Assembly (NCBI GenBank): GCA_019745325.1
Contig: JAIETK010000011.1
Coordinates: forward strand, 90,811 to 154,810
Direction of reading: 5' to 3'
Origin: Nitrosomonas sp.
GTDB taxonomy: Bacteria; Pseudomonadota; Gammaproteobacteria; Burkholderiales; Nitrosomonadaceae
DNA length: 64,000 bases
A model generated the notes under the pieces. It did not search any database and had not been told where the DNA came from. It saw only the letters and a program-made list of their open reading frames with translations. How positions within the stretch are numbered: the first letter of the stretch is position 1; every line of letters begins with the position of its first letter. Below are positions 29,167 through 38,393 of this stretch, in pieces. A program made the position numbers and the translations under genes.

Positions 29167-29748
29167 TTAGGCCAACAAAACCCGTCTTCGGTATGCGATT
29201 ATCGCCATCATCAACATACAGAGTATCAACATGACCGCAGGAAATAGTAATGTCGTTAATGTCAAATTTTCCAGCGCCAACATGACCAATACATTGCGCA
29301 GCATAAACAATCCAAAAAACAGCAACGACTCCGAATACGGGAATTGGTAGGCTTTTCTGATCGTTGGCCCGAACCCGGCGACATCGATAGCCGTCAACAG
29401 AATCACCGCCCACAACGGATCGGCTGTCCAATACCACAACGGCAACGACAACAGCGCCACGATAAAAAACAGCCAATCGGCTCGCGTAATGGTCACATCC
29501 GCACGTTTAACATACGCCAGATAAGCGATAAAAATGGTGATGCTCGCCGAAACCCCGATCGGCCACGTACCGGCTCCGCCATTGTCTTCCAGTTGCGCGA
29601 GAAAAATCAGCAGCGTCGTCACGCCCCAGATGACCCAGGAGAAAATATGCGGACGGATCGTGCCCCGGAAGATTTCCCGGATGTAAGGAATGAACGCAGC
29701 CAGGGTAATCGCGATTGCGATAAGGCTGAATGTTTCTTTGTAAAACAT
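29167..29748 (-). CDS. Uncharacterised polytopic membrane protein
   Basis: A 193-residue protein I cannot assign. It has about six hydrophobic helices. The first helices carry AFIPYIREIFRGTIRPHIFS, followed by WVIWGVTTLLIF; a P-x-I-R-x4-G-x3-P-H pattern of this kind is reminiscent of small sensor or SWEET/PQ-loop-like membrane proteins, but I do not claim that family. It is a single gene with no close partner; the next gene on the same strand starts 135 bases further left. Confidence 0.7.
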   Translation of the reverse strand: MFYKETFSLIAIAITLAAFIPYIREIFRGTIRPHIFSWVIWGVTTLLIFLAQLEDNGGAGTWPIGVSASITIFIAYLAYVKRADVTITRADWLFFIVALLSLPLWYWTADPLWAVILLTAIDVAGFGPTIRKAYQFPYSESLLFFGLFMLRNVLVMLALENLTLTTLLFPAVMLILCMLMMAIIAYRRRVLLA

Positions 29749-29937
29749 GCTTTTCTGAAACGCTGAAATTATTAAAAGCGATGTATGAGTGCGCGACTTC
29801 CAATTGGTTCAGTTCAAAAAATAACTTTCGAAAATACCGGGGAAAAACAGCGCTGTGATAATCAGCGAGTACTGGTTTGTTATTGCGTTTGCTGTTTTTG
29901 TTGTCTGGCTCCGGTAATATCCGGATCCTAACGGTCG

Positions 29938-30498
29938 TTATCGACCGGCATTCTCGACGCTTTCGGTTCCAAGCTTGCGCATTTCAATCAACGACCAGCC
30001 CAGGTTTTGTTTCTTCGCATTCTTGATGAAGCAATAAAATTGAACCACGGTAATACTCGCATCGACAGCAAACTCGGTATGCAATGCATCCGACTCACCC
30101 GGTTCAATCTCAAATTCACCGGAGTCCCAATGCCATTGCCGGGCCGCAATTAACGGCCATTCAACCTGGGTTTGATCCTGCAATAGCAGATCATGACTCT
30201 GAGCAATTCGCTCATTTACTTCCATTGATAGTGGCAATACCTGCCGTAAGCGGATTTCCGCAAACCGCGAGTGCAATATCACTTTACCAGTATTTTTAAT
30301 CGTCACATTCGCGTGTATCAGGTTCTTTCCATGATCCAGCGCATATTCATCGCAGGCGATTTTCAGCTCAATTTGCGGGTAATTGAGCCGGTGCTTGATG
30401 AATAAAAAGTAAGTCCAAATGCCGCCGACAATGATGGCGCCGGTTGTGGCAATCGATTGCAGAAAATCCGCATAATTCTTGAGTTCGATAACATCCAC
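29938..30498 (-). CDS. Uncharacterised membrane-anchored protein
   Basis: A 186-residue protein with one N-terminal transmembrane segment (about residues 15-33, IATTGAIIVGGIWTYFLFI). The rest is a soluble, beta-rich domain (IELKIACDEYALDHGKNLIH, then ANVTIKNTGKVILHSRFAEI) resembling an Ig-like or carbohydrate-binding-type fold in pattern only. Start is GTG 30498 with no good ribosome-binding site, so the N-terminus is provisional. No catalytic motif is seen and the function is unknown. It is flanked by other uncharacterised reverse-strand genes. Confidence 0.6.
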   Translation of the reverse strand: MDVIELKNYADFLQSIATTGAIIVGGIWTYFLFIKHRLNYPQIELKIACDEYALDHGKNLIHANVTIKNTGKVILHSRFAEIRLRQVLPLSMEVNERIAQSHDLLLQDQTQVEWPLIAARQWHWDSGEFEIEPGESDALHTEFAVDASITVVQFYCFIKNAKKQNLGWSLIEMRKLGTESVENAGR

Positions 30499-30576
30499 GC
30501 TGATGGTATTCCTTATCGACCAATCGTTAACAAGAGAATTCTATACTCACATCCTCGCGGCACACAAAATATCGCG

Positions 30577-31215
30577 CTACTCCCAGATCACCATCTTGAA
30601 TCGCTCCTTGACGATACCGAAGTAATTGCACTTCCAATCGCTTTGCGCGAAGAAGTCGAGGTGATGCCACCGGTCTTTTTGTTTCAAAATGCTGGCAGCA
30701 GCATCGTCCCAGTCGATGGCGGCGAATCTCGGCTCCAGTTCCTGCTTGCGGTCTTCGACTTCGGCGTAATCGAAACCGTCGTATTCCCAGTGCAGTACCT
30801 CGAATACGTTACCGTCGCGGTCGGCGTAGTCGATGCTGAAATCAAGCCCCCATTTCGGACGGATGCGGATGATCTTGTAAATCAGCGGATTGGCTTTCGC
30901 CCAACACTGCAATTGTTGCAACGCCTCTCCGGCATACCCCTTGCGCTCGAACAGCAGACTGTGATTCAGCACCGCACCCTCGACCCGGTCCGGTTGCGTG
31001 AACCACGGCGCTTTCAATGCATGATGGTGCTCCCGGTGCGAATGCGCTTGCGTCCCGTTGGCTTCGGCATAACGCTGTTCGAGATCGGTCAGGTCGTAAC
31101 CGTTCTGATCGAACAACGCCAGATCGCGCGCCAACGGAATGCTTGAAGTTTGCAACGGCAAGTCCCAATGACTTTTAGGATTGAATTGGTGATCGGTTAA
31201 ATCGAGATAACTCAT
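30577..31215 (-). CDS. Uncharacterised cytoplasmic protein
   Basis: A 212-residue protein I do not recognise. It is rich in Asp, His, Trp and Tyr, with EHHHALKAPWFTQPDRVEGA in the first half and GNVFEVLHWEYDGFDYAEVE in the second. The latter stretch and the conserved-looking IRIRPKWGLDFSIDYADRDG suggest a compact alpha/beta domain. No signal peptide or membrane segment. ATG 31215 (MSYLDLTDHQ) is preferred to an upstream start at 31242. A 229-codon open frame on the opposite strand (30457-31146) is a shadow. Confidence 0.65.
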   Translation of the reverse strand: MSYLDLTDHQFNPKSHWDLPLQTSSIPLARDLALFDQNGYDLTDLEQRYAEANGTQAHSHREHHHALKAPWFTQPDRVEGAVLNHSLLFERKGYAGEALQQLQCWAKANPLIYKIIRIRPKWGLDFSIDYADRDGNVFEVLHWEYDGFDYAEVEDRKQELEPRFAAIDWDDAAASILKQKDRWHHLDFFAQSDWKCNYFGIVKERFKMVIWE

Positions 31216-31310
31216 GAATACTGACAATCTATCAATGAACAAACTATCGCGCGGAATCTACTGGAAGGCTTCGCGGCTGTCAAATACCAGTAAAGCAAGC
31301 GATCAGGCAA

Positions 31311-31607
31311 CTAACCGCCATGACGCGGTTTTCCGTACAGTACACGCAACTCATCCTTGGTTTTTTCCAGCACCTCACGCTGTTGCGCGGACAAATGCTT
31401 CCCCGCCCGGTTGATGTAAAAATTCAGCATAGCCATCGCCGACACAAACGGCTCCGCCTTGCGCCGCTCACTGCTGTCGGCGGAATGCTTTAGCGACAAC
31501 GCGATCTTATAGGGATCGTTCCAGGTGAATATACCGGGTTCAAGATCCAGGGCGTTGCTGGTTTCGGTGATGTGTTGGGACCAATTTTGCACATTATTTT
31601 GAAGCAT
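31311..31607 (-). CDS. DUF3175-family protein
   Basis: A 98-residue protein whose pattern fits DUF3175 closely: WSQHITETSNALDLEPGIFT, then DPYKIALSLKHSADSSERRK, FVSAMAMLNFYINRAGKHL and a C-terminal LEKTKDELRVLYGK. The family is common in soil proteobacteria and has no known function; no catalytic residues are evident. The start lies inside the 3' end of the upstream coiled-coil gene (14-base overlap), so expression is probably coupled, although base composition differs sharply between the two genes. Confidence 0.82.
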   Translation of the reverse strand: MLQNNVQNWSQHITETSNALDLEPGIFTWNDPYKIALSLKHSADSSERRKAEPFVSAMAMLNFYINRAGKHLSAQQREVLEKTKDELRVLYGKPRHGG

Positions 31608-32976
31608 TATTTCTTGTCGTTTCGCTCGTTGATCTTTGATCCCCTCTCCTCCAGAAATTCATAAACCCATGCGTTGGGGAAGCATCCTGCTCGGTTTTAC
31701 CGTAAATACGAAGCGGTTCTCGACTCAAAACATTTATTGTAACTTCCGATAATAAAGTTAACGCAGTTTTTCCTTCATCAAGATCAACATTACGCAAATG
31801 TTCCATATGATCTCTATAGCCTTGAAAAGCTTTTGACGTGGCTTCTTTAAAGGCATAATCTTCTTGGACTCGAATAACATTTCCATACTGGATAGCACTA
31901 AACCAACCAAGCCATACCATGGGGGCAGCCAGTGGTAATCTAAGCATCAACTGATTCCAGAATGTTGTTTCTTCTGGTACTGCCATGCCAACAAGAAGAT
32001 ACAATGCAAAACCAGAAAGTAGTAATATGCTGAAAGCAAAGGCAGTTAACCAAATCCATTTTGATCTTTCAAGTTGTTTCCCGCGTTCTGAGAATGCAGC
32101 TGCTAAACCAGCACTTGCTCCACGAGGCAAAATGGAATCAATTATCTTCTCTTGTTCTACACATTTTTCTTGTAACTCAGAAAGTTGATTAATCATTACT
32201 TTCAATTGGTTATCTAACTCTGCACAATCTCCCAATAGTTTCCTATATTCTCTATCAAAATTCGTAAATTGATCGTCGTGATTAATGCGATGTTTATTTA
32301 ATTGTGCTTCAAATTCACTTTTATTATTCTCGACAACTTGAATATATTCACTCCTAATTTGCTTGATTTTCTCAAACTCAACCGCAGCATTATTTAAGTA
32401 TTTATTAGTTTGTTCTTGAATCTCAGTAACTTTATCCTTACAAGTTTCTATTTCTTTCTCTGCATTCTTTACTGTTCCATGAGATTCCTCTATTTCTTCT
32501 ACCAGAATACTCGATTTATCAAGAAGTTCTATTTTTTTAGAAAGCTCTCTTTGAGCAGTATTCATTAGCGAAAGCGCTTGTGATAGCTCTGCTGTAAAAT
32601 TCGCATTGATTGATTCTTGGTGATTCTTTGGGGCATAAACTACCGCTGTATGTATAACTGCCAATGTATTGATTAAGTAGTTAACAAAATTCTGAAGATG
32701 GCTGTAATTTCCAGCCTCTAATTGTTGAACTGTACTTAATAAAGATGGAAGATAAATAGCTGCAAGAGATTTCGCTAAATGATAGCCAGGACTAAATCCA
32801 TTTGGTGCTTTAGACCTTTCAAGCCATATTGAAACAGTTTCTACTACTTCATTTAACATTTCTAAAGAAGTATTTGGCAGATGTGGTTTCCAAAGTTGCG
32901 GATTACTGAGTGCAGCTGCATACACTACTGCCCATTTATTTTTCACCTCACTGAATTGATTCTTTATGTCGTCCAT
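31594..32976 (-). CDS. AT-rich coiled-coil membrane protein of unknown function
   Basis: A 460-residue protein with no family I can name. A mostly helical N-terminal domain (about residues 1-115) is followed by a long coiled coil (about 115-290, for example VKNAEKEIETCKDKVTEIQE). Then come a short Gly/Ala-rich linker (LPRGASAGLAAAF) and two transmembrane helices at about 300-322 and 340-362, and a C-terminal helical tail (residues 365-460). ATG 32976 is preferred (AGAGGG upstream) over 33015. The gene is clearly more A+T-rich than both neighbours and uses A/T-ending codons, suggesting acquisition. It could act in membrane-linked stress, partitioning or defence; nothing decides between these. 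Confidence 0.75.
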   Translation of the reverse strand: MDDIKNQFSEVKNKWAVVYAAALSNPQLWKPHLPNTSLEMLNEVVETVSIWLERSKAPNGFSPGYHLAKSLAAIYLPSLLSTVQQLEAGNYSHLQNFVNYLINTLAVIHTAVVYAPKNHQESINANFTAELSQALSLMNTAQRELSKKIELLDKSSILVEEIEESHGTVKNAEKEIETCKDKVTEIQEQTNKYLNNAAVEFEKIKQIRSEYIQVVENNKSEFEAQLNKHRINHDDQFTNFDREYRKLLGDCAELDNQLKVMINQLSELQEKCVEQEKIIDSILPRGASAGLAAAFSERGKQLERSKWIWLTAFAFSILLLSGFALYLLVGMAVPEETTFWNQLMLRLPLAAPMVWLGWFSAIQYGNVIRVQEDYAFKEATSKAFQGYRDHMEHLRNVDLDEGKTALTLLSEVTINVLSREPLRIYGKTEQDASPTHGFMNFWRRGDQRSTSETTRNNASK

Positions 32977-33081
32977 ATACCCTCTTTTATCAGTGGTTAA
33001 TTTCTTCAGTCCCACAATAAGTTAGAAATAATGTTTACACCATCCACTATTATCTATTTTATTAATTATAAATCATGATAT

Positions 33082-33747
33082 TTATCTCAATCTTATAATA
33101 TCCAATAATCCAGTCTTTCTCTTAGCAATTATCTCATGGTTAAACGGCACTACCCCCAGCAACAACCCCTCCAACCGCTGCTCCAACGTCGCAATATTTT
33201 CTTCCAGTACCTGCATCTGCGGATGAACACAATTCGCCACCCACCCCGCCAAAGTCAGACCGGCCGCACGGATCGCTTGCGCGGTCAGCAAAGCGTGATT
33301 CAGACAACCGAGGCGCATGCCGACCACCAGGATCACCGGAAGATTTAATGCGCGCGCCAGATCGGCGCCGGTTTGCTGTGCACTGAGCGGCACCAAAAAA
33401 CCGCCCGCGCCTTCGACGATGACGATGTCTGCCTGGCTGCTGAGCGCTTGATAAGCGCGTTGAATGACGGTGAGATCGATTTCGATCCCGGCTTGTTTTG
33501 CGGCGATATGCGGCGAGACCGGCGGATCGAAAGCGTAAGGATTGATGTGCTCGCGCGCGGCGCTGATGCTGCTGGCGGCGATCAGTTGTTCGACATCGTG
33601 CCAGCGGCCGTTTTCACTACCGGCCACTACCGGCTTCATGCCCACAACCTTTTTGCCTTGCGCGGCAAAAGCTCTGAGCAATGCGCAACTGACGGTGGTT
33701 TTGCCAACACCGGTATCGGTACCGGTGATGAAGTAACCTTGCGCCAT
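33082..33747 (-). CDS. bioD: Dethiobiotin synthetase
   Basis: ATP-dependent enzyme closing the ureido ring of biotin from diaminopelargonate and CO2. The P-loop is FITGTDTGVGKTTVSCALL (residue 6 onward), KPVVAG follows, then the second nucleotide motif VIVEGAGGFLVPLS. Length (221 aa) is normal. It is the last gene of bioB-F-H-C-D, one base after bioC. The last residues run into an AT-rich segment bordering the coiled-coil gene. Confidence 0.95.
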   Translation of the reverse strand: MAQGYFITGTDTGVGKTTVSCALLRAFAAQGKKVVGMKPVVAGSENGRWHDVEQLIAASSISAAREHINPYAFDPPVSPHIAAKQAGIEIDLTVIQRAYQALSSQADIVIVEGAGGFLVPLSAQQTGADLARALNLPVILVVGMRLGCLNHALLTAQAIRAAGLTLAGWVANCVHPQMQVLEENIATLEQRLEGLLLGVVPFNHEIIAKRKTGLLDIIRLR

Positions 33748-33748
33748 A

Positions 33749-34630
33749 TTAAGGCGGCAACCCCAATTGCCGCCGCGTTTCCGGCGTCAGGATCGAACGC
33801 GGGTCGAACGGTTTCCAGGCATGACCATACACCACTTCAAATGTGGCGGGCAATTTGCCGTCGCGGCGCAAGGTCTCATAGGCATTGATCGCCTGCCGCC
33901 ATTGATGCTTGCCCATCAATCCCTGCCGCCGCCCCTGAATCACATTATGCGCGCCGATGGCTTTGAGGTCGCGCATCACGCTGATGACGTCGTCGTACGT
34001 CAAGGTGATGTATTCCATGTCCATCACCGGCGTGGAAAAGCGGTTATTCAGCAGCAGATCGCCGATGTCGTGCATGTCGGCAAAGCGGTTGACGTGCTGG
34101 TAGCCGTCGATACGCCCGAACGACTGGCGCAATTCCTTCAGCGTATCGGGGCCGAAGGTGCTGAACATCAACAGCCCGTCGGCACGCAGGATGCGATGCA
34201 TTTCAGCGAAGGTATGCTGCAGGTCATTGCACCATTGCAATGCCAGATTCGACCAGATCATGCCGACGCTTTCGTTTTTGAACGGCAGCTGCTCGATATC
34301 GCCGCACACATAATCGCTGCGCTGTTGCTGCAGTGGCAGCAAACGTTGCCACCAAGCGGTATTCGGTCGCGCATGCGTGAGCATGGTCCAAGCGATATCG
34401 ACTGCGATCAATCGGCTTTTCGGGTAGCGCTTGGCCAACTGCTGCGTGCCGTAACCGGTGCCGCTGCCGGCATCGAGAATCACGTCCGGCTGGTATTTGA
34501 TGTATTCCAACCGTGCCAGCATACGATGGCTGATTTCGCGTTGCAATACCGCTGCTTGGTCGTAACTACCGGCGGCGCGTTCAAACGAGGCGCGCAGTTG
34601 TTTCTTGTCAAGAATTTGTTCTGAAATCAT
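33749..34630 (-). CDS. bioC: Malonyl-ACP O-methyltransferase
   Basis: SAM-dependent enzyme that methylates malonyl-ACP so that fatty-acid synthase can build the pimeloyl chain for biotin. The SAM motif I is VILDAGSGTGYGTQQLAKRY (about residue 53), and the methyltransferase_11 pattern continues with GMIWSNLALQWCNDL and ILRADGLLMFSTFGPDTL. Length is 293 aa. The start overlaps the end of bioH by 23 bases, indicating coupling. A 285-codon open frame on the opposite strand is a shadow. Confidence 0.94.
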   Translation of the reverse strand: MISEQILDKKQLRASFERAAGSYDQAAVLQREISHRMLARLEYIKYQPDVILDAGSGTGYGTQQLAKRYPKSRLIAVDIAWTMLTHARPNTAWWQRLLPLQQQRSDYVCGDIEQLPFKNESVGMIWSNLALQWCNDLQHTFAEMHRILRADGLLMFSTFGPDTLKELRQSFGRIDGYQHVNRFADMHDIGDLLLNNRFSTPVMDMEYITLTYDDVISVMRDLKAIGAHNVIQGRRQGLMGKHQWRQAINAYETLRRDGKLPATFEVVYGHAWKPFDPRSILTPETRRQLGLPP

Positions 34631-35378
34631 TAAGATGTGCTACAAATTGTTCGGGGTACGATAAAAACGGCGCATGGCCGCAGTGTTCAAACTTCACATA
34701 TTGCGACTGCGGCAATTGCCGGTGCATCCAATCGGCCGCCGCCGGGTGCGTAATCACGTCATTGCCGCCATGCATGATCAAAACCGGTTGACGGATTTCG
34801 CCGATACGATCGCGCAAATCGCTGTGCTGTAATATCTTCAATCCTTTCTCTAGCGCTGCCGGATCCGGCTCGGCGCGCTGAAAAAAACTTTTGCGCAGTT
34901 TTGACAGAATTTTGCCCGCATCGCGATCGCCGCTCATTTGCAGCGTCAGGAAACGATTGATCGTCGTGGCATAATTCAGTTTCAGGTTCTCCAGAAACAG
35001 TTGCAACAGTTTGCGATCCATACCAAATGGCCAGTCGTCCTGCCAAGCAAAACAAGGCGTCGTCGAAATCAAAATCAATTTCTCAATTCGCTCCGGCTGG
35101 CGCAATGCCAATTGCATCGCGACTTGCCCGCCCAACGACCAGCCGCCGAGCATACAATTTTCCGGCAGGATATCCGCAACGATCCCGGTCAGATGTTCGA
35201 GCGTTCCCGGTTCGCACATCTGACTCAGGCCATGCCCTGGCAGATCGACCAGATGCAAACGAAAACGTTGCGCCAGCGAATCGCGCACACTGCCCCAAAT
35301 GCCGCTGTGCATCGCCCAGCCATGCAGCAGCACCAGATCGGGACCTTGCCCGGATGTTTCGATATGCAGTGCGGTCAT
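34608..35378 (-). CDS. bioH: Pimeloyl-ACP methyl ester carboxylesterase
   Basis: Alpha/beta hydrolase that removes the methyl group from pimeloyl-ACP methyl ester, ending the BioC-primed route. The oxyanion region is LVLLHGWAMHSGIWG, the nucleophile elbow is LGGWSLGGQVAMQLAL (Ser near residue 80), the Asp lies in LIMHGGNDVITHPAA and the His in EHCGHAPFLSYPEQF. Length (256 aa) equals that of E. coli BioH. It shares a 4-base ATGA junction with bioF. Confidence 0.95.
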   Translation of the reverse strand: MTALHIETSGQGPDLVLLHGWAMHSGIWGSVRDSLAQRFRLHLVDLPGHGLSQMCEPGTLEHLTGIVADILPENCMLGGWSLGGQVAMQLALRQPERIEKLILISTTPCFAWQDDWPFGMDRKLLQLFLENLKLNYATTINRFLTLQMSGDRDAGKILSKLRKSFFQRAEPDPAALEKGLKILQHSDLRDRIGEIRQPVLIMHGGNDVITHPAAADWMHRQLPQSQYVKFEHCGHAPFLSYPEQFVAHLNDFRTNS

Positions 35379-36541
35379 GACGGTGTGGCCAGTTCGTGCA
35401 AGGCATCGATTAGCCGTGCGATGTCTTGCGGCTGATGCGCCGCGGACAATGAAATGCGTAAGCGCGCCGTCCCATGCGGCACCGTCGGCGGACGGATCGC
35501 CGGAACCAGTATGCCGCGTTCCCGCAATGCCTGGCTGACCCTCATCGCATCAACGCTATCGCCGATCAGCAACGGTTGAATCGGTGTATCGGACGGCAGC
35601 AATTTCCACGGCGATGATTGCAACCCCTGTTTCAATTGAGCGATATGTTGCGCTAATAATTCGCGCCGCCATTCGTCCTGTCCGATCAATTGCAAACTCG
35701 TCAACAGTGCATGCGACAACGACGGCGGCGTGGCGGTGGTGTAAATATAGCTGCGCGCCGACTGGATCAGGGTTTCGATCACGTCCGGCTGCGCCGCGAC
35801 AAATGCGCCAAATACCCCAGCCGCTTTACCAAGCGTAGCCATATAGACCACCCGTGGAGAATGGACGGCAGACGTCAGTGGTAAATGCAGACTACCACGC
35901 CCTTGCTGTCCGAGCACACCGAAACCGTGTGCGTCATCCAGCAACAGCATGGCGTCGTAACGCTCGCACAAAGCAATTAACTGCGGAATCGGCGCAATAT
36001 CGCCTTCCATACTGAATACCGCATCGGAAATGATCAGCTTGCGCCGCGCTTGGGTCGCCGCCAAGCGTTTCTCCAGTACCACCAGATTGAGATGCGGATA
36101 CCGCACAAATTTAGCGCGCGACAACAGTGCCGCATCGTTGAGTGACGCATGATTGAGCTTATCGGCAAAAACGGCATCGTCGCGCCCGGCCAGCGCCGTC
36201 ACCACGCCGGTATTCGCCATGTAACCGGTAGAAAACAGCAACGCTCGCGGAAAGCCGCAAAATGCCGCCAGTGCCTTTTCCAAATCATGATGTGCCAAGG
36301 AATGACCGTTAATCAGGTGCGAAGCGCCCGCGCCAACACCGTATTGACGCACCCCCGCAGAAGCCGCCTCGATCAATTGCGAATGATTGGCGAGTCCTAG
36401 ATAGTCGTTGCTGCAAAAAGCCAGATATTCACAGCCGTCAATGCTGACATGGCTTGCTTGGGGGCTTTCGAGAATTTGCCGGTGACGCAGCAAGCTTTGC
36501 TGTTCGCGCTTGCGGAGTTGACCGGCCAGATCGGAGAACAT
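35375..36541 (-). CDS. bioF: 8-amino-7-oxononanoate synthase
   Basis: PLP enzyme condensing pimeloyl-ACP and alanine. The alpha-oxoamine synthase features are present: FCSNDYLGLANHSQLIEAA near the N-terminus, GAGASHLINGHSLAHHDLE, LLLDDAHGFGVLGQQGRGSL and the PLP-binding Lys in MATLGKAAGVFGAF (about residue 235). Length (388 aa) is normal. It abuts bioB with no gap and overlaps bioH by four bases. Confidence 0.96.
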   Translation of the reverse strand: MFSDLAGQLRKREQQSLLRHRQILESPQASHVSIDGCEYLAFCSNDYLGLANHSQLIEAASAGVRQYGVGAGASHLINGHSLAHHDLEKALAAFCGFPRALLFSTGYMANTGVVTALAGRDDAVFADKLNHASLNDAALLSRAKFVRYPHLNLVVLEKRLAATQARRKLIISDAVFSMEGDIAPIPQLIALCERYDAMLLLDDAHGFGVLGQQGRGSLHLPLTSAVHSPRVVYMATLGKAAGVFGAFVAAQPDVIETLIQSARSYIYTTATPPSLSHALLTSLQLIGQDEWRRELLAQHIAQLKQGLQSSPWKLLPSDTPIQPLLIGDSVDAMRVSQALRERGILVPAIRPPTVPHGTARLRISLSAAHQPQDIARLIDALHELATPS

Positions 36542-37549
36542 TTACGACAGCGCGTGCAACCCCAGCTTATCCAATAAGGCACGGTCGCGATCGGTTTCCG
36601 GATTTCCGGTAGTCAATAACTTGTCACCATAGAAAATCGAATTGGCGCCTGCCAGAAAACACAATGCTTGCACCGCATCGGACATTTCCTGGCGGCCTGC
36701 GGATAACCGCACCATGGCTTTCGGCATGGTAATCCGGGCAGCCGCGATGGTGCGGACAAACTCCATCGGATCGAGCGCTGCGGTACCGTATAGCGGCGTG
36801 CCTTTTACTTGCACCAGATGATTGATCGGCACCGATTCCGGATACGGATTCAAATTCGCCAGCTGCGCGATCAACCCGGCGCGCGATTCCCGCGTTTCCC
36901 CCATGCCGACAATGCCGCCGCAGCATACATTAATACCGGCATCGCGCACATCCTGCAAGGTATCCAGACGATCTTGATACTGCCGCGTGGTAATGATTTC
37001 CTCATAAAATTCCGGCGCAGTATCGAGATTATGATTGTAGTAATCCAAACCGGCTTCGCCGAGCTGCTGCGCTTGCCCCGGCTTCAATAAACCCAGGGTG
37101 GCGCAGGTTTCCATGCCGAGCGATTTAACCGCACGGATCATTTCCGTCATCTTTTCAATATCACGCTGTTTCGGACCGCGCCAGGCAGCTCCCATGCAAA
37201 ACCGCGATGCGCCTTTGGCTTTAGCTGCTGACGCCGCCGTGACGACTTCATCGACCGACAGCATCGCCTGATTTTCAACGCCGGTATGATAACGCGCCGC
37301 TTGCGGGCAATAACCGCAGTCTTCGGGACATCCACCGGTCTTGACCGAAATCAGTGTCGACAATTGCACACCGTTTGGGTCGTGATGCTGCCGATGAACC
37401 GTCTGCGCTCGATAAAGCAGATCGTTGAACGGCATATCGAGCAACGCTAATATTTCCCCGATGCTCCAGCGCAGCATGCGTCCGGAATTGCCGGTTGCAC
37501 TACTTTGTTCGGTTTTCGTTTCGAGGTTTGACGATGTATCCAAATTCAT
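36542..37549 (-). CDS. bioB: Biotin synthase
   Basis: Radical-SAM enzyme inserting sulfur into dethiobiotin. The cluster-binding motif is [19 protein letters not shown] (about residue 72), with [18 protein letters not shown] and [17 protein letters not shown] supplying the second cluster cysteines. Length (335 aa) is slightly short of E. coli. It is the promoter-proximal gene of bioB-F-H-C-D; bioA is not in this window. A 127-base gap separates it from divergent comF; I could not identify a BirA operator there. Confidence 0.97.
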   Translation of the reverse strand: MNLDTSSNLETKTEQSSATGNSGRMLRWSIGEILALLDMPFNDLLYRAQTVHRQHHDPNGVQLSTLISVKTGGCPEDCGYCPQAARYHTGVENQAMLSVDEVVTAASAAKAKGASRFCMGAAWRGPKQRDIEKMTEMIRAVKSLGMETCATLGLLKPGQAQQLGEAGLDYYNHNLDTAPEFYEEIITTRQYQDRLDTLQDVRDAGINVCCGGIVGMGETRESRAGLIAQLANLNPYPESVPINHLVQVKGTPLYGTAALDPMEFVRTIAAARITMPKAMVRLSAGRQEMSDAVQALCFLAGANSIFYGDKLLTTGNPETDRDRALLDKLGLHALS

Positions 37550-37676
37550 ATCCGTGTACCTATTGAGCTAATTGAGTCCTGCAACAATCCCTGCGTTTGC
37601 CGATAGCTTAATGAATTAAACTACATTGGGCAGCCCATTTTACCATTGCCCATTTTTAAACGGCTGATTATATTTT

Positions 37677-38372
37677 GTGCGATTTCTGACTGAAACTCCT
37701 TGCATCCTTTGCGGTGTCCATACATCAGAGGATTTTTGCAAGCCTTGTCACGATCATTTGCCACGTTTACCGGCATATTGCTGTCCGATTTGCCTTTGGC
37801 CGGTGCCGACCGGGGAAATTTGTGGCGCTTGTTTAAAAACTCCGCCGGCGTTCACTCGCACGATCGCGGCACTGCGTTATGACTTTCCTGCCGACGCATT
37901 GATCCAATCGTTGAAATATCAGAACAATCTAGCGATTGCACCGATCCTCGCCAACCTTCTGTTCGCTCGCTTGCAAACCATCGCCGCAAAACCGGATATC
38001 ATTGTGCCGATGCCATTGCATCCAATCCGGCTGTGCGAACGCGGATTCAATCAGGCAATGGAAATCGGCCGGTATCTCGCACAGCAGATGAAGATTCCGC
38101 TATTACCCGATTGCTGCAGCCGCATCAAGCATACACCGCCGCAAACCGGATTACCGTGGAAAGCGCGGCAAAAAAATATCCGCAAAGCGTTTGACTGTAC
38201 AATTGACTTATCGGGCAAACATGTCGCAGTGCTTGACGATGTGATGACTTCAGGCGCTTCATTGAATGAACTGGCTGCCGTGTTACGTCAGCAGGGTGCT
38301 GCCGAGATCAGCAACTGGGTAATTGCCAGAACCCTGCCGGAATTGCATCAAACAACAGTCCATACCGTGTAA
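37677..38372 (+). CDS. comF: ComF-family phosphoribosyltransferase-like protein
   Basis: Competence-related protein with an N-terminal zinc-ribbon-like region (cysteines in CILCGVHTSEDFCKPCHDHL and CPICLWPVPTGEICGAC) and a C-terminal phosphoribosyltransferase fold whose PRPP loop is VAVLDDVMTSGASLNELAA. ComF is needed for DNA uptake in several bacteria, probably in the cytoplasm. Start is GTG 37677; no ATG is available ahead of the first Cys pair. Length (231 aa) is typical. In betaproteobacteria comF often lies divergent from bio genes, as here. trmL follows 21 bases downstream. Confidence 0.9.
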   Translation: MRFLTETPCILCGVHTSEDFCKPCHDHLPRLPAYCCPICLWPVPTGEICGACLKTPPAFTRTIAALRYDFPADALIQSLKYQNNLAIAPILANLLFARLQTIAAKPDIIVPMPLHPIRLCERGFNQAMEIGRYLAQQMKIPLLPDCCSRIKHTPPQTGLPWKARQKNIRKAFDCTIDLSGKHVAVLDDVMTSGASLNELAAVLRQQGAAEISNWVIARTLPELHQTTVHTV

Positions 38373-38393
38373 TCATTGTGATCCAAACAGAGC

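Noticed and set aside
29910-29925. TCCGG-n6-CCGGA inverted repeat as a terminator for the gene ending at 29938
   Set aside because: Only a 5-bp stem with no T-run on the minus strand; more likely chance.
30457-31146. 229-codon plus-strand open frame
   Set aside because: No ribosome-binding site or recognisable domain, and it overlaps two reverse-strand genes; the 212-aa minus-strand gene has the more protein-like composition. Neither has a known family, so this is less certain than other cases.
33767-34624. 285-codon plus-strand open frame opposite bioC
   Set aside because: The minus strand encodes a clear BioC with all SAM motifs in a tight bio operon; the plus-strand frame is a codon-bias shadow.
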